Shown here one piece after another: positions 18,870 to 30,114 of a stretch of DNA of 64,000 nucleotides. Source of the DNA: Neisseria zoodegmatis (lineage in GTDB: Bacteria; Pseudomonadota; Gammaproteobacteria; Burkholderiales; Neisseriaceae); assembly GCF_900187305.1 (NCBI RefSeq), contig NZ_LT906434.1, positions 868,001 to 932,000 of the forward strand. The letters are read 5' to 3'. Made by a program: the position numbers and the translations under genes. Each line of letters begins with the position of its first letter. The stretch's first letter is position 1. Under the pieces are notes generated by a model. That model had not been told where the DNA came from. It searched no databases and worked only from the letters and a program-made list of their open reading frames with translations.

Positions 18870-19979
18870 TTACGCCGCTTTCAAGCGATAAAGAAACGTG
18901 GTTTCGCGGCTGCGGGCGAAGGCCAGCGGGTCGGCTTCATCATCAGCTTTGCGGTGGGTGGGGCGGGTGCTGAGTATATCGACCACTTGCAGTGAGGCCG
19001 TCTGAAAACATTCGGCCAGAAAATCGGGAGAACGCAGATGCAGATGCTCGGCTAAGTCTGACATAATCAGCCATGCTTCGCCGCCGGCATTCAGATGGCC
19101 GCGCACGCCGTTGAGAAAGCCTTTAAGCATGGCGTGGCCGGGGTCGTAGAGCGCGGCTTCGATGGCGGAAGTGGGTTTGGCGGGCAGCCACGGCGGGTTA
19201 CACACGATGAGGTCGGCCTTGCCTTGCGGGAATAAGTCAGCGGTTTCGATGCGGATGTTTGCCGAGAAGCCGAGGTGTTCGATATTGGCTTGGGCGCACG
19301 CTATGGCGCGGGGATTGGTGTCGGTGGCGGTAATGTCGGGGATGCCGCGGCGGGCGAGCAGGGCGGCAATCACGCCGGAACCGGTGCCGATATCGAACGC
19401 GGTTCGGCATTCAGACGGCAGCGGCGCTTGGGCGATTAAATCGAGATATTCGCCGCGCAAGGGAGAAAAGACGCCGAAAGGAACATGAGTGCGGGCGTCG
19501 AGCGCGGGTACGAACACGCCTTTTTTGTGCCATTCGTGGGCGCCGATGTAGCCGAGCAAGCGGTTGAGCGGCAGTAAAAACGGTTTGCCGTCGGGCGTGC
19601 CGTAAACGTCGGCAAGTGCTTCGGAAACATCGGGAGCGCGCGGCAAGTCAAGGGAAAAGTCTGCGCCGATTTCCACGGCCAACATATTGAGCAGACGGCT
19701 GTTTTGCGATTGGCGCATGCGGTGGCTGTGAAAGGCCGTCTGAATATCGGTATCCGGTTTGCTGTTGGGTTTGCGCAGGCGTTTTTTCATGGCGGCCAAC
19801 ACTTGTTTGGCGTTGTGATAATCGCCTGTCCAAACGGTGGCTGTGTTGTCGCGGGCGGTGGCCAGCACGGCGGCTGCGTTGGTTTCGCCGCTGTAAACGG
19901 CTTGTGCGGGCGGTTTTTGGGTGCTTTCGCTGCGCCATTCGAGTTCATGGCCGCGGTTGGTGGGGATGTGGATAGACAT
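18870..19979 (-). CDS. Class I SAM-dependent methyltransferase
   Basis: The product is 369 residues. The N-terminal part (about 1-170) is not recognised. The C-terminal part has the SAM-binding motif FDIGTGSGVIAALLARRG (about 195-212) and the catalytic NPPW (about 258), as in N5-glutamine and some rRNA base methyltransferases (HemK/RsmC-like). The substrate cannot be told from sequence. DUS copies lie inside the coding region near 18996 and 19733. It stands alone between argF and a tandem-repeat region. Confidence 0.75.
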   Translation of the reverse strand: MSIHIPTNRGHELEWRSESTQKPPAQAVYSGETNAAAVLATARDNTATVWTGDYHNAKQVLAAMKKRLRKPNSKPDTDIQTAFHSHRMRQSQNSRLLNMLAVEIGADFSLDLPRAPDVSEALADVYGTPDGKPFLLPLNRLLGYIGAHEWHKKGVFVPALDARTHVPFGVFSPLRGEYLDLIAQAPLPSECRTAFDIGTGSGVIAALLARRGIPDITATDTNPRAIACAQANIEHLGFSANIRIETADLFPQGKADLIVCNPPWLPAKPTSAIEAALYDPGHAMLKGFLNGVRGHLNAGGEAWLIMSDLAEHLHLRSPDFLAECFQTASLQVVDILSTRPTHRKADDEADPLAFARSRETTFLYRLKAA

Positions 19980-20096
19980 GGGTAGCCGGGAAAAAAGAAG
20001 TGCCGGCAGTGTACTATATTTTGGCGGGCGGATGCGGGCTTTGCGGGTGGATTTGTGAGGGCTGCGGGCGGTTGGATGTCGGGCTGGGATACCGCG

Positions 20097-20475
20097 TCAC
20101 ACGGTTTGATGGTTTATGGTGGTTTTCAGACGGCATGTTGGGATGTCTGATGTGTGTTTTGTTTGTGGTGGTTGGATGGGATGGCGGGCAAGGATGCCCG
20201 CCCTACGGTTTGATGATTTATGATGGTTTTCAGACGGCATGCAGGGATGCTTGATTTGTGTTTTGCTTGTTTGTGGTGGCTGGATGGGATGGCGGGCAAG
20301 GATGCCCGCCCTACGGTTTGATTATTTATGGTGGTTTTCAGACGGCATGTTGGGAGGCCTGATTTGTGTTTTGTTTGTTTGTGGTGGTTGGATGGCGGGC
20401 AAGGATGCCCGCCCTACGGTGTGATGATTTATGGTGGTTTTCAGATGGCATGTCGGGATGCCTGCCCTACATTTT
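20097..20475. repeat. Tandem array of about 104-108 bp units carrying AT-type DUS
   Basis: Four consecutive units carry TTCAGACGGCAT at 20125, 20229 and 20337 and a one-base variant at 20440, so the period is 104, 108 and 103 bases. Each of the first three is followed by the hairpin GGCGGGCAAGGATGCCCGCC and CTACGGT. The uptake sequence here reads ATGCCGTCTGAA, the AT dialect, whereas most of the window uses AGGCCGTCTGAA. Short open frames across it are composed of the repeat itself and are not genes. Confidence 0.85.
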
Positions 20476-20489
20476 TGTTGCGGTAATTT

Positions 20490-21224
20490 TCAGACGGCCT
20501 CTAAGGGTTTGATTTCCGCCCCGTTTTCCGTCACGGCCAAATAACCGCCGCGCACGCCGTGCCAATCGGGCAACACATAGCGGGTAACGGTTTGGCCGTG
20601 GCGGGTGTGTTGGTGGATGTTCGGTCTGTGGGTGTGGCCGTGGATGATGGCTTGGGCTTGGGGGTAGCGGTTTAAGGCCGTCTGAACGCCGTGTTCGGTC
20701 ACGTCGGAAAGGGCGGTTTGCCCCATTTGCTGTTTCTTGTGTTTGCTGGCGGCGCGCAGGCGGTCGGCGATGGTGCGGCGGCGGTTTTGGGGCAGGGCGA
20801 GCAGCAGTTTTTTCAGCCACGGCTGGCGGATGATGCGGCGGAAGCGTTGGTAGGAAACGTCGTCGGTACACATTTCGTCGCCGTGGGTAATCAGGTAGCG
20901 GGTGCCGTAGAGTTCGGCGATGTGGTTGTCGGGCAGCAGAGTGATGCCTGCTTGGGCGGCGTAACGTCGGCCGAGCAGAAAATCGCGGTTGCCGCAGATG
21001 AAATACACCGGCGCGGTTTGGCTGAAGGTTTTTAATGCCGAGGCCGTCTGAACGGCGATGTCGCTCAGGATGTCGTCGCCGAGCCATACTTCAAACAGGT
21101 CGCCCAAGATATAGAGCGCGTCCACCTTGCCCTGCCAGCGGTTGAGGGATTGTAGAAACAGGCGGTTGAGTTCCGGCGTGTCGTCGGAAAGGTGTAAGTC
21201 GGCGATGAAGATGGTTTGGCGCAT
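20490..21224 (-). CDS. lpxH: UDP-2,3-diacylglucosamine diphosphatase
   Basis: The product is 244 residues and is a calcineurin-like metallophosphoesterase that makes lipid X in lipid A synthesis. Metal-binding motifs occur in order: IADLHL, LGDLFEVWLGDD, CGNRDFLLG, THGDEMC, IHGHTHRP. The length is normal. It stands alone, with a tandem-repeat array downstream and a DUS-rich spacer upstream. Confidence 0.94.
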   Translation of the reverse strand: MRQTIFIADLHLSDDTPELNRLFLQSLNRWQGKVDALYILGDLFEVWLGDDILSDIAVQTASALKTFSQTAPVYFICGNRDFLLGRRYAAQAGITLLPDNHIAELYGTRYLITHGDEMCTDDVSYQRFRRIIRQPWLKKLLLALPQNRRRTIADRLRAASKHKKQQMGQTALSDVTEHGVQTALNRYPQAQAIIHGHTHRPNIHQHTRHGQTVTRYVLPDWHGVRGGYLAVTENGAEIKPLEAV

Positions 21225-21365
21225 AGGCTGGTGTGTGGGTCGATGGGGGCGGTAAAGGCCGTCTGAAAGCGAGCTTGTGTGCTTCGCTAAAAAACGGCCT
21301 TCGGGTTTTCGTGAACCTTGTGAAGTTCGATTGGGCGAAATTCACAAGTTTGCTTTCAGACGGCC
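21225..21365. repeat. DUS-bounded spacer repeat
   Basis: The spacer is bordered by an AG-DUS at about 21256 and an inverted one ending near 21366. Between them are imperfect inverted copies of a GCGAActTGTGAatTTCGCC-like phrase (GTGCTTCGCTAAAAAACG ... CGAAATTCACAAG). Similar DUS-linked phrases occur near 29094 and 54844. Confidence 0.5.
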
Positions 21366-23620
<2,255 letters not shown>

Positions 23621-23784
23621 GGTTCTGAGTATCCTTTGTGCGGGTTCGCAGCTGGTGTGTGAATAAGATTGATGGGCCGTATGTGTTTGTTTGGTGTGAG
23701 GCCGTCGGCGGCTTGATGTCGCTTTTCAGACGGCCTGTATGTAGGGAATGGGATTATAGGCCGATTGGCGGCGTTTTAAAATAT

Positions 23785-23847
23785 GAGACCTTTGCAAAAC
23801 TGCTATCTGCGGCGCATTTCTGTATCTGAGAGTTTTGCAAAGGTTCG
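23785..23847. mobile_element. Internally deleted copy of the GAGACCTTTGCAAAA element
   Basis: The 63-base copy has termini GAGACCTTTGCAAAAC and GTTTTGCAAAGGTTCG. Its interior matches both ends of the full 143-base copies at 26250 and 30115 (ATCTGCGGCG, ATTTCT, ATCTGAGAGTTTTGC), with the middle lost. AATAT and CATAT flank it, a possible imperfect target duplication. Confidence 0.7.
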
Positions 23848-23894
23848 CATATCTATGGCGCGGCGGATACGGTGAGGCCGTCTGAATGGGCGGT

Positions 23895-24548
23895 TTAGAT
23901 GGCGTTGCCGTTTTGGTCTGTGTGGATGAAGCGGCCTTGCAGCAGAAACGCGGCGGCTTGGGTGGCAACGCGGCGGTCAAACAGCATGGCGGTGTGCGAA
24001 GTCGGCATCACGATGTGGTCTTTCATGCCCGGGCAGCAGGTTTCTCGGATGGTAACCGTGCCGTCGTGCCCGCCTTGAATGCCCAGCAAGCGGCCTACGC
24101 CCACGGTTTTGCTGCCCGCCAAGCTGCCCAGTTCGACACCGTCGGGCAGGGCGGGGGCGCAGCCGTCCAAAGCATCGCAATAAGATTCGCCCAGAGTAAA
24201 ACGCGCCAGCCCCAGCCGTTTGATTTGTTCGGCGGTAAAGCTGCCGCGGTGGGGCGTGCCCAAAGTAACGATTCTGCCGCGAACATATTCGGGATAAGCC
24301 GCGGCGAAGTGGCGCAGCACCAACCCGCCCAGGCTGTGGCCGACAAAATGCAGCGGCTCGTTGTGAACGCGGTAGTATTGCTCGACCTGCGCTGCCAGCG
24401 CGGCGGTGTGCACGGAAACCGGATAGCGCAGGCTGCGGTAATCGAAGATGTCGGCGCTAAAACCCTGTTGCTGCATCATGCGGGCAAAAGGCCGCATCAC
24501 CCAAGCGCGCATATACAGGCCGTGCAGCAGCAAAACGTGATGGGGCAT
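23895..24548 (-). CDS. Alpha/beta hydrolase, lipase-like
   Basis: The product is 217 residues. HVLLLHGLYMRAWVMRPF gives the oxyanion region and HFVGHSLGGLVLRHF the nucleophile elbow (GHSLG), followed by VTLGTPHRGS, typical of PGAP1-like or bacterial lipase/esterase folds. The catalytic His is probably in PTSHTAM near the C-terminus. There is no signal peptide, so it is probably cytoplasmic. The substrate is unknown. It is a monocistronic gene divergent from dnaQ. Confidence 0.8.
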   Translation of the reverse strand: MPHHVLLLHGLYMRAWVMRPFARMMQQQGFSADIFDYRSLRYPVSVHTAALAAQVEQYYRVHNEPLHFVGHSLGGLVLRHFAAAYPEYVRGRIVTLGTPHRGSFTAEQIKRLGLARFTLGESYCDALDGCAPALPDGVELGSLAGSKTVGVGRLLGIQGGHDGTVTIRETCCPGMKDHIVMPTSHTAMLFDRRVATQAAAFLLQGRFIHTDQNGNAI

Positions 24549-24772
24549 AGCGGTTTGTCCTTTTTGTTTACGGTGAATCGTTATGAAGTCGGGCGCATTG
24601 CCGACGGAATATTATATCGCCGCAAAACTTGGTTGTGCCAGACGCTTGCCTGATGTAAATCCGCAGCAAAAACCGAGTATGGCAAACGGGTTTTCGCGCC
24701 ATCTTTGCTTTTACTTTCCCCCTTGCTTTTAGTATGATGCGGCAACCGTATTTTGCCTTTTGATAAACCATC

Positions 24773-25492
24773 ATGAACACCCGCCAAATCATTCTCGATA
24801 CCGAAACCACCGGCCTTTATCCCAACAGCGGCGACAGATTGGTCGAGTTTGCAGGCTTGGAAATGGTCAACCGCAAGATGACCGCCAATACCCTGCATCT
24901 GTATGTACATCCCGACCGCGACATTCCCGAAGAGGCGGCGGCGGTTCACGGCATTACGCTGGAGCAGTTGGAAGAGCAAAATGCGCCCAAGTTTGAAGAA
25001 GTAGGGCGGCAGATTGCCGACTTTTTGCGCGGTGCGGAATTGATTATCCACAATGCCAAGTTTGACGTGGGCTTTCTCGATATGGAGTTCCGCCGCATGG
25101 GCTTGCCCACCATCGAAGAGCTGGGCTGCGAAGTTACCGACACGCTGGGCATGGCGCGCGAAATGTTTCCGGGGCAGAAAGCCAGCTTGGATGCGTTGTG
25201 TACCCGTTTCGATGTCGACCGCAGCAAGCGTGTGTTTCACGGCGCATTGATCGACTGCGAACTGCTCGGCGAAGTGTATTTGGCGATGACGCGCGGCCAG
25301 TTTGATTTGATGGGCGACAGCGCGTCGGAAGAGCAGGAAACGGTGAATGTGGCGGTGGAGTTCCAACGCCCCGCGTCTTTGAAAGTGGTGGCGGCCGATG
25401 CCGAAGAGCTGGCGGCGCATGAGGCGTATTTAGACGGTTTGGACAAAGCCGTGGGCGGAGCGTGTGTGTGGCGCACGGAGGCGCAGGCATGA
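24773..25492 (+). CDS. dnaQ: DNA polymerase III epsilon subunit (proofreading exonuclease)
   Basis: The product is 239 residues. Exo I (ILDTETTGLYP), Exo II (IIHNAKFDVGFLDMEF) and Exo III (FHGALIDCELL) motifs of a DnaQ 3'-5' exonuclease are all present. The C-terminal part should bind the polymerase alpha subunit. Its stop overlaps the ispD start (ATGA), so the two are coupled. Confidence 0.95.
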   Translation: MNTRQIILDTETTGLYPNSGDRLVEFAGLEMVNRKMTANTLHLYVHPDRDIPEEAAAVHGITLEQLEEQNAPKFEEVGRQIADFLRGAELIIHNAKFDVGFLDMEFRRMGLPTIEELGCEVTDTLGMAREMFPGQKASLDALCTRFDVDRSKRVFHGALIDCELLGEVYLAMTRGQFDLMGDSASEEQETVNVAVEFQRPASLKVVAADAEELAAHEAYLDGLDKAVGGACVWRTEAQA

Positions 25493-26178
25493 AACGGCAC
25501 ATCGCCTTGATTCCCGCCGCCGGTGTCGGCGAACGCTTCGGCGCGGGCAAACCCAAGCAGTATGTGGAAATCAACGACCGCACGGTTTTGGAACACACGG
25601 TCGGCATTTTCACCGCCCATCCGGGTATCAGCCTGACTGCGGTTGTGTTGGCCCCCAACGATACCGGTTTTAGCGAAACCCGTTTTCAGACGGCCTCAGA
25701 AAAAGTAGCCGTCTTACATTGCGGCGGCGGGAGCCGTGCGGAAACCGTGAGAAACGGATTAAACGCCCTGCTGGAGCGCGGCTTGGCCGAAGCGGGCGAC
25801 AATATTCTCGTGCACGACGCCGCGCGTTGCTGTTTGCCCGCCGAAGCCCTCAGCCGTCTGATTGACGAAGCGGGCGACGCCGAAGAAGGCGGCATTTTGG
25901 CTGTGCCCGTGGCCGACACGCTCAAGCAGGCCGACGAACACCGCCGCATCGCCGCCACCGTACCGCGCAACGGCTTGTGGCAGGCGCAAACGCCGCAGCT
26001 TTTTCGGGCGGGTTTATTGCAGCGTGCGCTGGAAACTTGCGATTTGAACCGCATCACCGACGAAGCCTCCGCCGTCGAAATGCTCGGCATCCGCCCCCGC
26101 TTGGTGCAAGGCGACAGCCGCAATTTGAAACTCACTTTGCCGCACGATGAATTTATCGTACGTTTGTTGTTGAAATGA
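25489..26178 (+). CDS. ispD: 2-C-methyl-D-erythritol 4-phosphate cytidylyltransferase
   Basis: The product is 229 residues and is an enzyme of the non-mevalonate isoprenoid pathway. The nucleotide-binding N-terminus is IALIPAAGVGERFGAGKPKQ; VHDAARCCLP and the later TDEASAVEM are family marks. ATG 25489 overlaps the dnaQ stop by four bases and has GGAGG upstream. No ispF follows; an inverted DUS ends the operon. Confidence 0.95.
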   Translation: MKRHIALIPAAGVGERFGAGKPKQYVEINDRTVLEHTVGIFTAHPGISLTAVVLAPNDTGFSETRFQTASEKVAVLHCGGGSRAETVRNGLNALLERGLAEAGDNILVHDAARCCLPAEALSRLIDEAGDAEEGGILAVPVADTLKQADEHRRIAATVPRNGLWQAQTPQLFRAGLLQRALETCDLNRITDEASAVEMLGIRPRLVQGDSRNLKLTLPHDEFIVRLLLK

Positions 26179-26182
26179 ATGC

Positions 26183-26213
26183 AGGCCGTCTGAAATGATT
26201 TTTCAGACGGCTT
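26183..26213 (+). terminator. Inverted DUS pair after ispD
   Basis: AGGCCGTCTGAAA faces TTTCAGACGGCTTT, 5 bases past the ispD stop. Confidence 0.75.
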
Positions 26214-26249
26214 TAATATGTTATTAATTCAATGATTCAACGGCAGGAT

Positions 26250-26392
26250 GAGACCTTTGCAAAACCCTCAGATGTGGATGCAGTTCAAGGCGTAGCAGCA
26301 CAGCGAGTGCAGACATATCATACAGATAGGCAAACGAGCGGGCAGCGCACAACGCAGAAATGCGCCGCAGATGGGGGTTTTGCAAAGGTTTC
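26250..26392. mobile_element. 143 bp inverted-repeat element (MITE-like), copy upstream of putA
   Basis: The termini GAGACCTTTGCAAAACC and GTTTTGCAAAGGTTTC are inverted repeats like those of Neisseria IS5-family elements such as IS1106. AGGAT directly flanks both sides, a likely target duplication. It encodes no transposase. The same 143 bases lie inverted at 30115, so the two copies bracket putA. This one ends 45 bases before the putA start and may supply or disrupt its promoter. Confidence 0.82.
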
Positions 26393-26437
26393 AGGATTTG
26401 GCTGCCGCATCAAGAAAATCAAGCTTCGGAGAAAAAC

Positions 26438-29400
26438 ATGTTTAGCTTTACCAAACCCCAATCCGCTTTGCGTGATGCCGTAACCGCCGCCTACCGCCGC
26501 GACGAGGCCGAAGCGGTGGCCGATATGCTGCAACGCGCCGAAATGAGCGCAGAGGAAAAAGAAGAAGCAGCGAAATTGGCGCGGCGGCTGGTTACGCAGG
26601 TGCGCGCCAACCGCACCAAAGCCAGCGGCGTAGATGCGTTGATGCACGAGTTTTCACTGTCGAGCCAAGAAGGTGTGGCCTTGATGTGTTTGGCCGAAGC
26701 CCTGCTGCGGATTCCCGATAACGCCACCCGCAACAAGCTGATTCAAGACAAACTTTCCGGCGGCAATTGGAAAAAACACCTCAACAACAGCCCGTCGCTG
26801 TTTGTGAACGCCGCCGCGTGGGGGCTGCTGATTACCGGCAAGCTCACCGCCGCCAACGACGACAAAACCTTGGGCATGGCCTTAACCCGCATCATCGGCA
26901 AAGGCGGCGAGCCGATGATACGCAAGGGCGTGGACTACGCCATGCGTTTGTTGGGCAAGCAGTTTGTTACCGGCCAAACCATAGGCGAAGCCCTGCAAAA
27001 CGGCAAAGAGCGCGAAAAATCGGGCTACCGTTTTTCGTTCGACATGCTCGGCGAAGCGGCGATGACGCAGGCCGATGCCGACCGTTATTATCAGGATTAT
27101 GTAAACGCTATCCACGCCATCGGCCAAGATGCGGCGGGTGCGGGCGTGTATGAAGGCAACGGCATTTCGGTAAAACTTTCCGCCATCCACCCGCGTTACG
27201 CGCGCGCCCAGCACGAACGTGTGATGGCCGAACTGCTGCCGCGTTTGAAAGAGCTGTTTGTGCTGGCGAAACAATACAATATCGGCCTGAACATCGATGC
27301 CGAAGAAGCCAACCGTTTGGAATTGTCGCTCGACCTGATGGAAGCATTGGTCGGCGATGCCGATTTGGCCGGCTTTAACGGCATCGGTTTTGTGGTGCAG
27401 GCTTATCAGAAACGCTGCCCGTTTGTGATTGATTATTTAATCGACCTCGCACGCCGCCATAATCAAAAACTGATGATCCGCTTGGTAAAAGGCGCGTATT
27501 GGGACAGCGAAATCAAATGGGCGCAGGTGGACGGTTTGAGCGGCTATCCCGTTTACACCCGCAAAGTCCACACCGACGTATCTTACCTCGCCTGCGCCCG
27601 CAAACTGTTGGCTGCGCAAGATGCCGTGTTCCCGCAATTTGCCACCCACAACGCTTACACCTTGTCGGCGGTTTACCAAATGGGGCAGGGCAAAGATTTT
27701 GAATTCCAATGCCTGCACGGTATGGGCGAAACGCTGTACGACCAAGTGGTCGGCGCGAACAACTTGGGCCGCCGTTGCCGCATTTACGCACCGGTGGGTA
27801 CGCATGAAACGCTGCTGGCTTATCTGGTGCGCCGTCTGCTGGAAAACGGTGCCAACTCGTCGTTTGTGAACCAAATCGTTGATGAAAAAGTGAGCATAGA
27901 CGACTTAATCAAATGCCCGCTCGATGCCGCTGCACAAACACAAGGCAAAATGCACGCCGCGCTGCCGTTGCCGCGCAACCTTTACGGAACAGGCCGTCTG
28001 AATTCGCAAGGTTTGGATTTGAGCAACGAGTTTGTGCTGCAACAACTGCAAAACGACATGAACGCCGCCGCACAGAAAAATTTTCAGACGGCCTCCATCA
28101 CCGCCGTGGCCGTACCAAGCGGCGAACCGCAGCCCGTGCGCAATCCCGCCGACCACAGCGATATTGTCGGTACCTCCGCCTTTATTCAGACGGCCTCCGT
28201 CAGCGATGTGATAGCCGCCGCCAAAGCCGCAGAACAGGCATGGGCGGCCAAGAGGCCGTCTGAAAGGGCGGAATGCCTGCGCCGCTTTGCCGACCTGCTC
28301 GAAGCCCACATGCCCGCACTGATGATGCTGGCGGTGCGCGAGGCGGGCAAAACGCTCAACAACGCCATTGCCGAAGTGCGCGAAGCGGTCGATTTCTGCC
28401 GCTATTACGCCGACGAAGCCGAAACCACCTGCGCCGAACGCGCGCCGGTCGGCACCATTGTCGCCATCAGCCCGTGGAATTTCCCGCTGGCGATTTTTGT
28501 CGGCGAAGTCGCGGCCGCGTTGGCCGTCGGCAATACCGTGATTGCCAAGCCTGCCGAGCAAACCAGCCTGATCGCCCATTACGCCGTGCGCCTGCTGCAT
28601 GAAGCGGGCGTGCCGAAAGACGCGCTGCAACTGGTGTTGGGCGCGGGCGAAGCGGGTGCGGCGTTAACGCAAGACCAGCGCATCAACGGCGTGATTTTTA
28701 CCGGTTCCACCGAAGTGGCCAAACTGATTAACCAAGCCCTGAGCCGCCGCACCGATAACCCCGTGCTGATTGCCGAAACCGGCGGCATGAACGCGATGAT
28801 TGTCGACAGCACCGCGCTGGCCGAGCAGGTGTGCACCGACGTGCTGGCTTCCGCGTTCGACAGCGCCGGCCAGCGTTGTTCCGCATTGCGGATTTTGTGC
28901 GTGCAGGAAAACGTGGCCGACCACATGATTCGGATGATTAAAGGCGCGATGAACGAGCTGAACGTCGGCAATCCGATACGCCTTGCCACCGACATCGGCC
29001 CCGTGATTGATGCCGAAGCGCAACAAAACCTGCTGGCGCACATCAACAAAATGAAAGGCGTAGCCAAGTCGTATCACGAAATCAGGCCGTCTGAAAACGA
29101 GCAGAGCGAGTTTCGCCAAAACGAGCGGAGCGAGTTTCGCCAAAACGGCGGCAACGCCACGTTCGTTGCGCCGATACTGTTTGAATTGAACAACTTAAAC
29201 GAACTGCAACGCGAAGTGTTCGGCCCCGTGCTGCATGTGGTGCGCTACCGTGCCGACGAACTCGACGGCCTGATCGATCAGATCAACAGCAAAGGCTACG
29301 CGCTCACTCACGGTATCCACAGCCGCATCGACGGCAGCATAGAACACATCTGCGGCCGCATCGAAGCGGGCAACATATATGTGAACCGCAATATCGTCGG

Positions 29401-30079
29401 TGCCGTCGTCGGCGTACAGCCTTTCGGCGGCCACGGCTTGTCGGGCACCGGCCCCAAAGCGGGCGGCGCGTTTTACCTGCAAAAACTCAGCCGCGGCAAA
29501 TGGCAGATACCCGCGCTCACCCGCAACGGCAAAGCCGACGAAACCGCGTTGGCGGCATTGGAAAAACTGATGCAGCAAATGGGCTTCGACCACGAACAAA
29601 AAGTGCGCTTGGGCAGAGTGATGGGCGAAACGCGCGTACACACCCTGCGCCAAGCCGAAACCTTGTTGCCGGGGCCGACGGGCGAGCGCAACACCGCCAT
29701 GTGGCGTGCACCCGAAAAAGTATGGCTCTACGGCGGCAGCTTGGAAAACGCCTTCGCCGCGCTGATCCAATTGGCGGCGGCAGGTTCGGCGGCGGTCGTT
29801 ACTCAACAACACCCGTTGGCGATCTGGAGCGAACATTCAGACGGCCTGATTGAAGTGGACAGCCGCAACGTACCCGAAGGCATCAGCCATCTGGCCGCGC
29901 TGGAACCGCTTCCCGCCGAACTCAAACAGCAAACCGCCCTGCAAGACGGCGCAATCATCAAAATACTCGATGCAGCAAACGGCTTGGACATTTTGCAGGT
30001 GTTCGAAGAAATCAGCTGCAGCGTCAACACCACCGCGGCGGGCGGTAACGCAAGCCTGATGGCGATGGCGGAAAGCTGA
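26438..30079 (+). CDS. putA: Bifunctional proline dehydrogenase / P5C dehydrogenase
   Basis: The product is 1213 residues and oxidises proline to glutamate. The proline dehydrogenase barrel spans about 100-480 (GYRFSFDMLGEAAMT, VKLSAIHPRYARAQ, LMIRLVKGAYWDSEIKWAQV). The aldehyde dehydrogenase part spans about 580-1030 (ISPWNFPLAIFVGEVAAALA, GFTGSTEVAK-like IFTGSTEVA, catalytic Cys in GQRCSALRIL). There is no N-terminal ribbon-helix-helix domain, so it should not repress itself. ATG 26438 has GGAG upstream. A DUS plus two 24-base repeats are inserted in frame near residues 883-902. Confidence 0.96.
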   Translation: MFSFTKPQSALRDAVTAAYRRDEAEAVADMLQRAEMSAEEKEEAAKLARRLVTQVRANRTKASGVDALMHEFSLSSQEGVALMCLAEALLRIPDNATRNKLIQDKLSGGNWKKHLNNSPSLFVNAAAWGLLITGKLTAANDDKTLGMALTRIIGKGGEPMIRKGVDYAMRLLGKQFVTGQTIGEALQNGKEREKSGYRFSFDMLGEAAMTQADADRYYQDYVNAIHAIGQDAAGAGVYEGNGISVKLSAIHPRYARAQHERVMAELLPRLKELFVLAKQYNIGLNIDAEEANRLELSLDLMEALVGDADLAGFNGIGFVVQAYQKRCPFVIDYLIDLARRHNQKLMIRLVKGAYWDSEIKWAQVDGLSGYPVYTRKVHTDVSYLACARKLLAAQDAVFPQFATHNAYTLSAVYQMGQGKDFEFQCLHGMGETLYDQVVGANNLGRRCRIYAPVGTHETLLAYLVRRLLENGANSSFVNQIVDEKVSIDDLIKCPLDAAAQTQGKMHAALPLPRNLYGTGRLNSQGLDLSNEFVLQQLQNDMNAAAQKNFQTASITAVAVPSGEPQPVRNPADHSDIVGTSAFIQTASVSDVIAAAKAAEQAWAAKRPSERAECLRRFADLLEAHMPALMMLAVREAGKTLNNAIAEVREAVDFCRYYADEAETTCAERAPVGTIVAISPWNFPLAIFVGEVAAALAVGNTVIAKPAEQTSLIAHYAVRLLHEAGVPKDALQLVLGAGEAGAALTQDQRINGVIFTGSTEVAKLINQALSRRTDNPVLIAETGGMNAMIVDSTALAEQVCTDVLASAFDSAGQRCSALRILCVQENVADHMIRMIKGAMNELNVGNPIRLATDIGPVIDAEAQQNLLAHINKMKGVAKSYHEIRPSENEQSEFRQNERSEFRQNGGNATFVAPILFELNNLNELQREVFGPVLHVVRYRADELDGLIDQINSKGYALTHGIHSRIDGSIEHICGRIEAGNIYVNRNIVGAVVGVQPFGGHGLSGTGPKAGGAFYLQKLSRGKWQIPALTRNGKADETALAALEKLMQQMGFDHEQKVRLGRVMGETRVHTLRQAETLLPGPTGERNTAMWRAPEKVWLYGGSLENAFAALIQLAAAGSAAVVTQQHPLAIWSEHSDGLIEVDSRNVPEGISHLAALEPLPAELKQQTALQDGAIIKILDAANGLDILQVFEEISCSVNTTAAGGNASLMAMAES
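29094..29141 (+). repeat. Two 24-base tandem units with an AG-DUS inside putA
   Basis: An AG-DUS at 29084-29095 runs into two units containing ACGAGC, AGAGCGAG (second copy GGAGCGAG) and TTTCGCC, differing by one base. They encode ENEQSEFRQ then NERSEFRQN. The same phrase recurs inverted near 54844. It is 24 bases long, so the reading frame is kept. Confidence 0.8.
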
Positions 30080-30114
30080 TCGGGTTTGATACTGTCTTGA
30101 ATCATAACGAGGCA

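Noticed and set aside
16137-19000. Several long plus-strand frames opposite pta and argF
   Set aside because: They are Gly/Val-rich mirror images of the codons of the real genes on the minus strand, with no recognisable domains.
20000-20424. Two short frames rich in Cys, Gly and Trp upstream of lpxH
   Set aside because: They are translations of the 104-108 base tandem repeat (VCGGWMGWRARMP-like), not conserved proteins.
20097-20475. Repeat array considered as a CRISPR
   Set aside because: The units are over 100 bases, adjacent units are similar along their whole length, there are no unique spacers of constant size and no cas genes.
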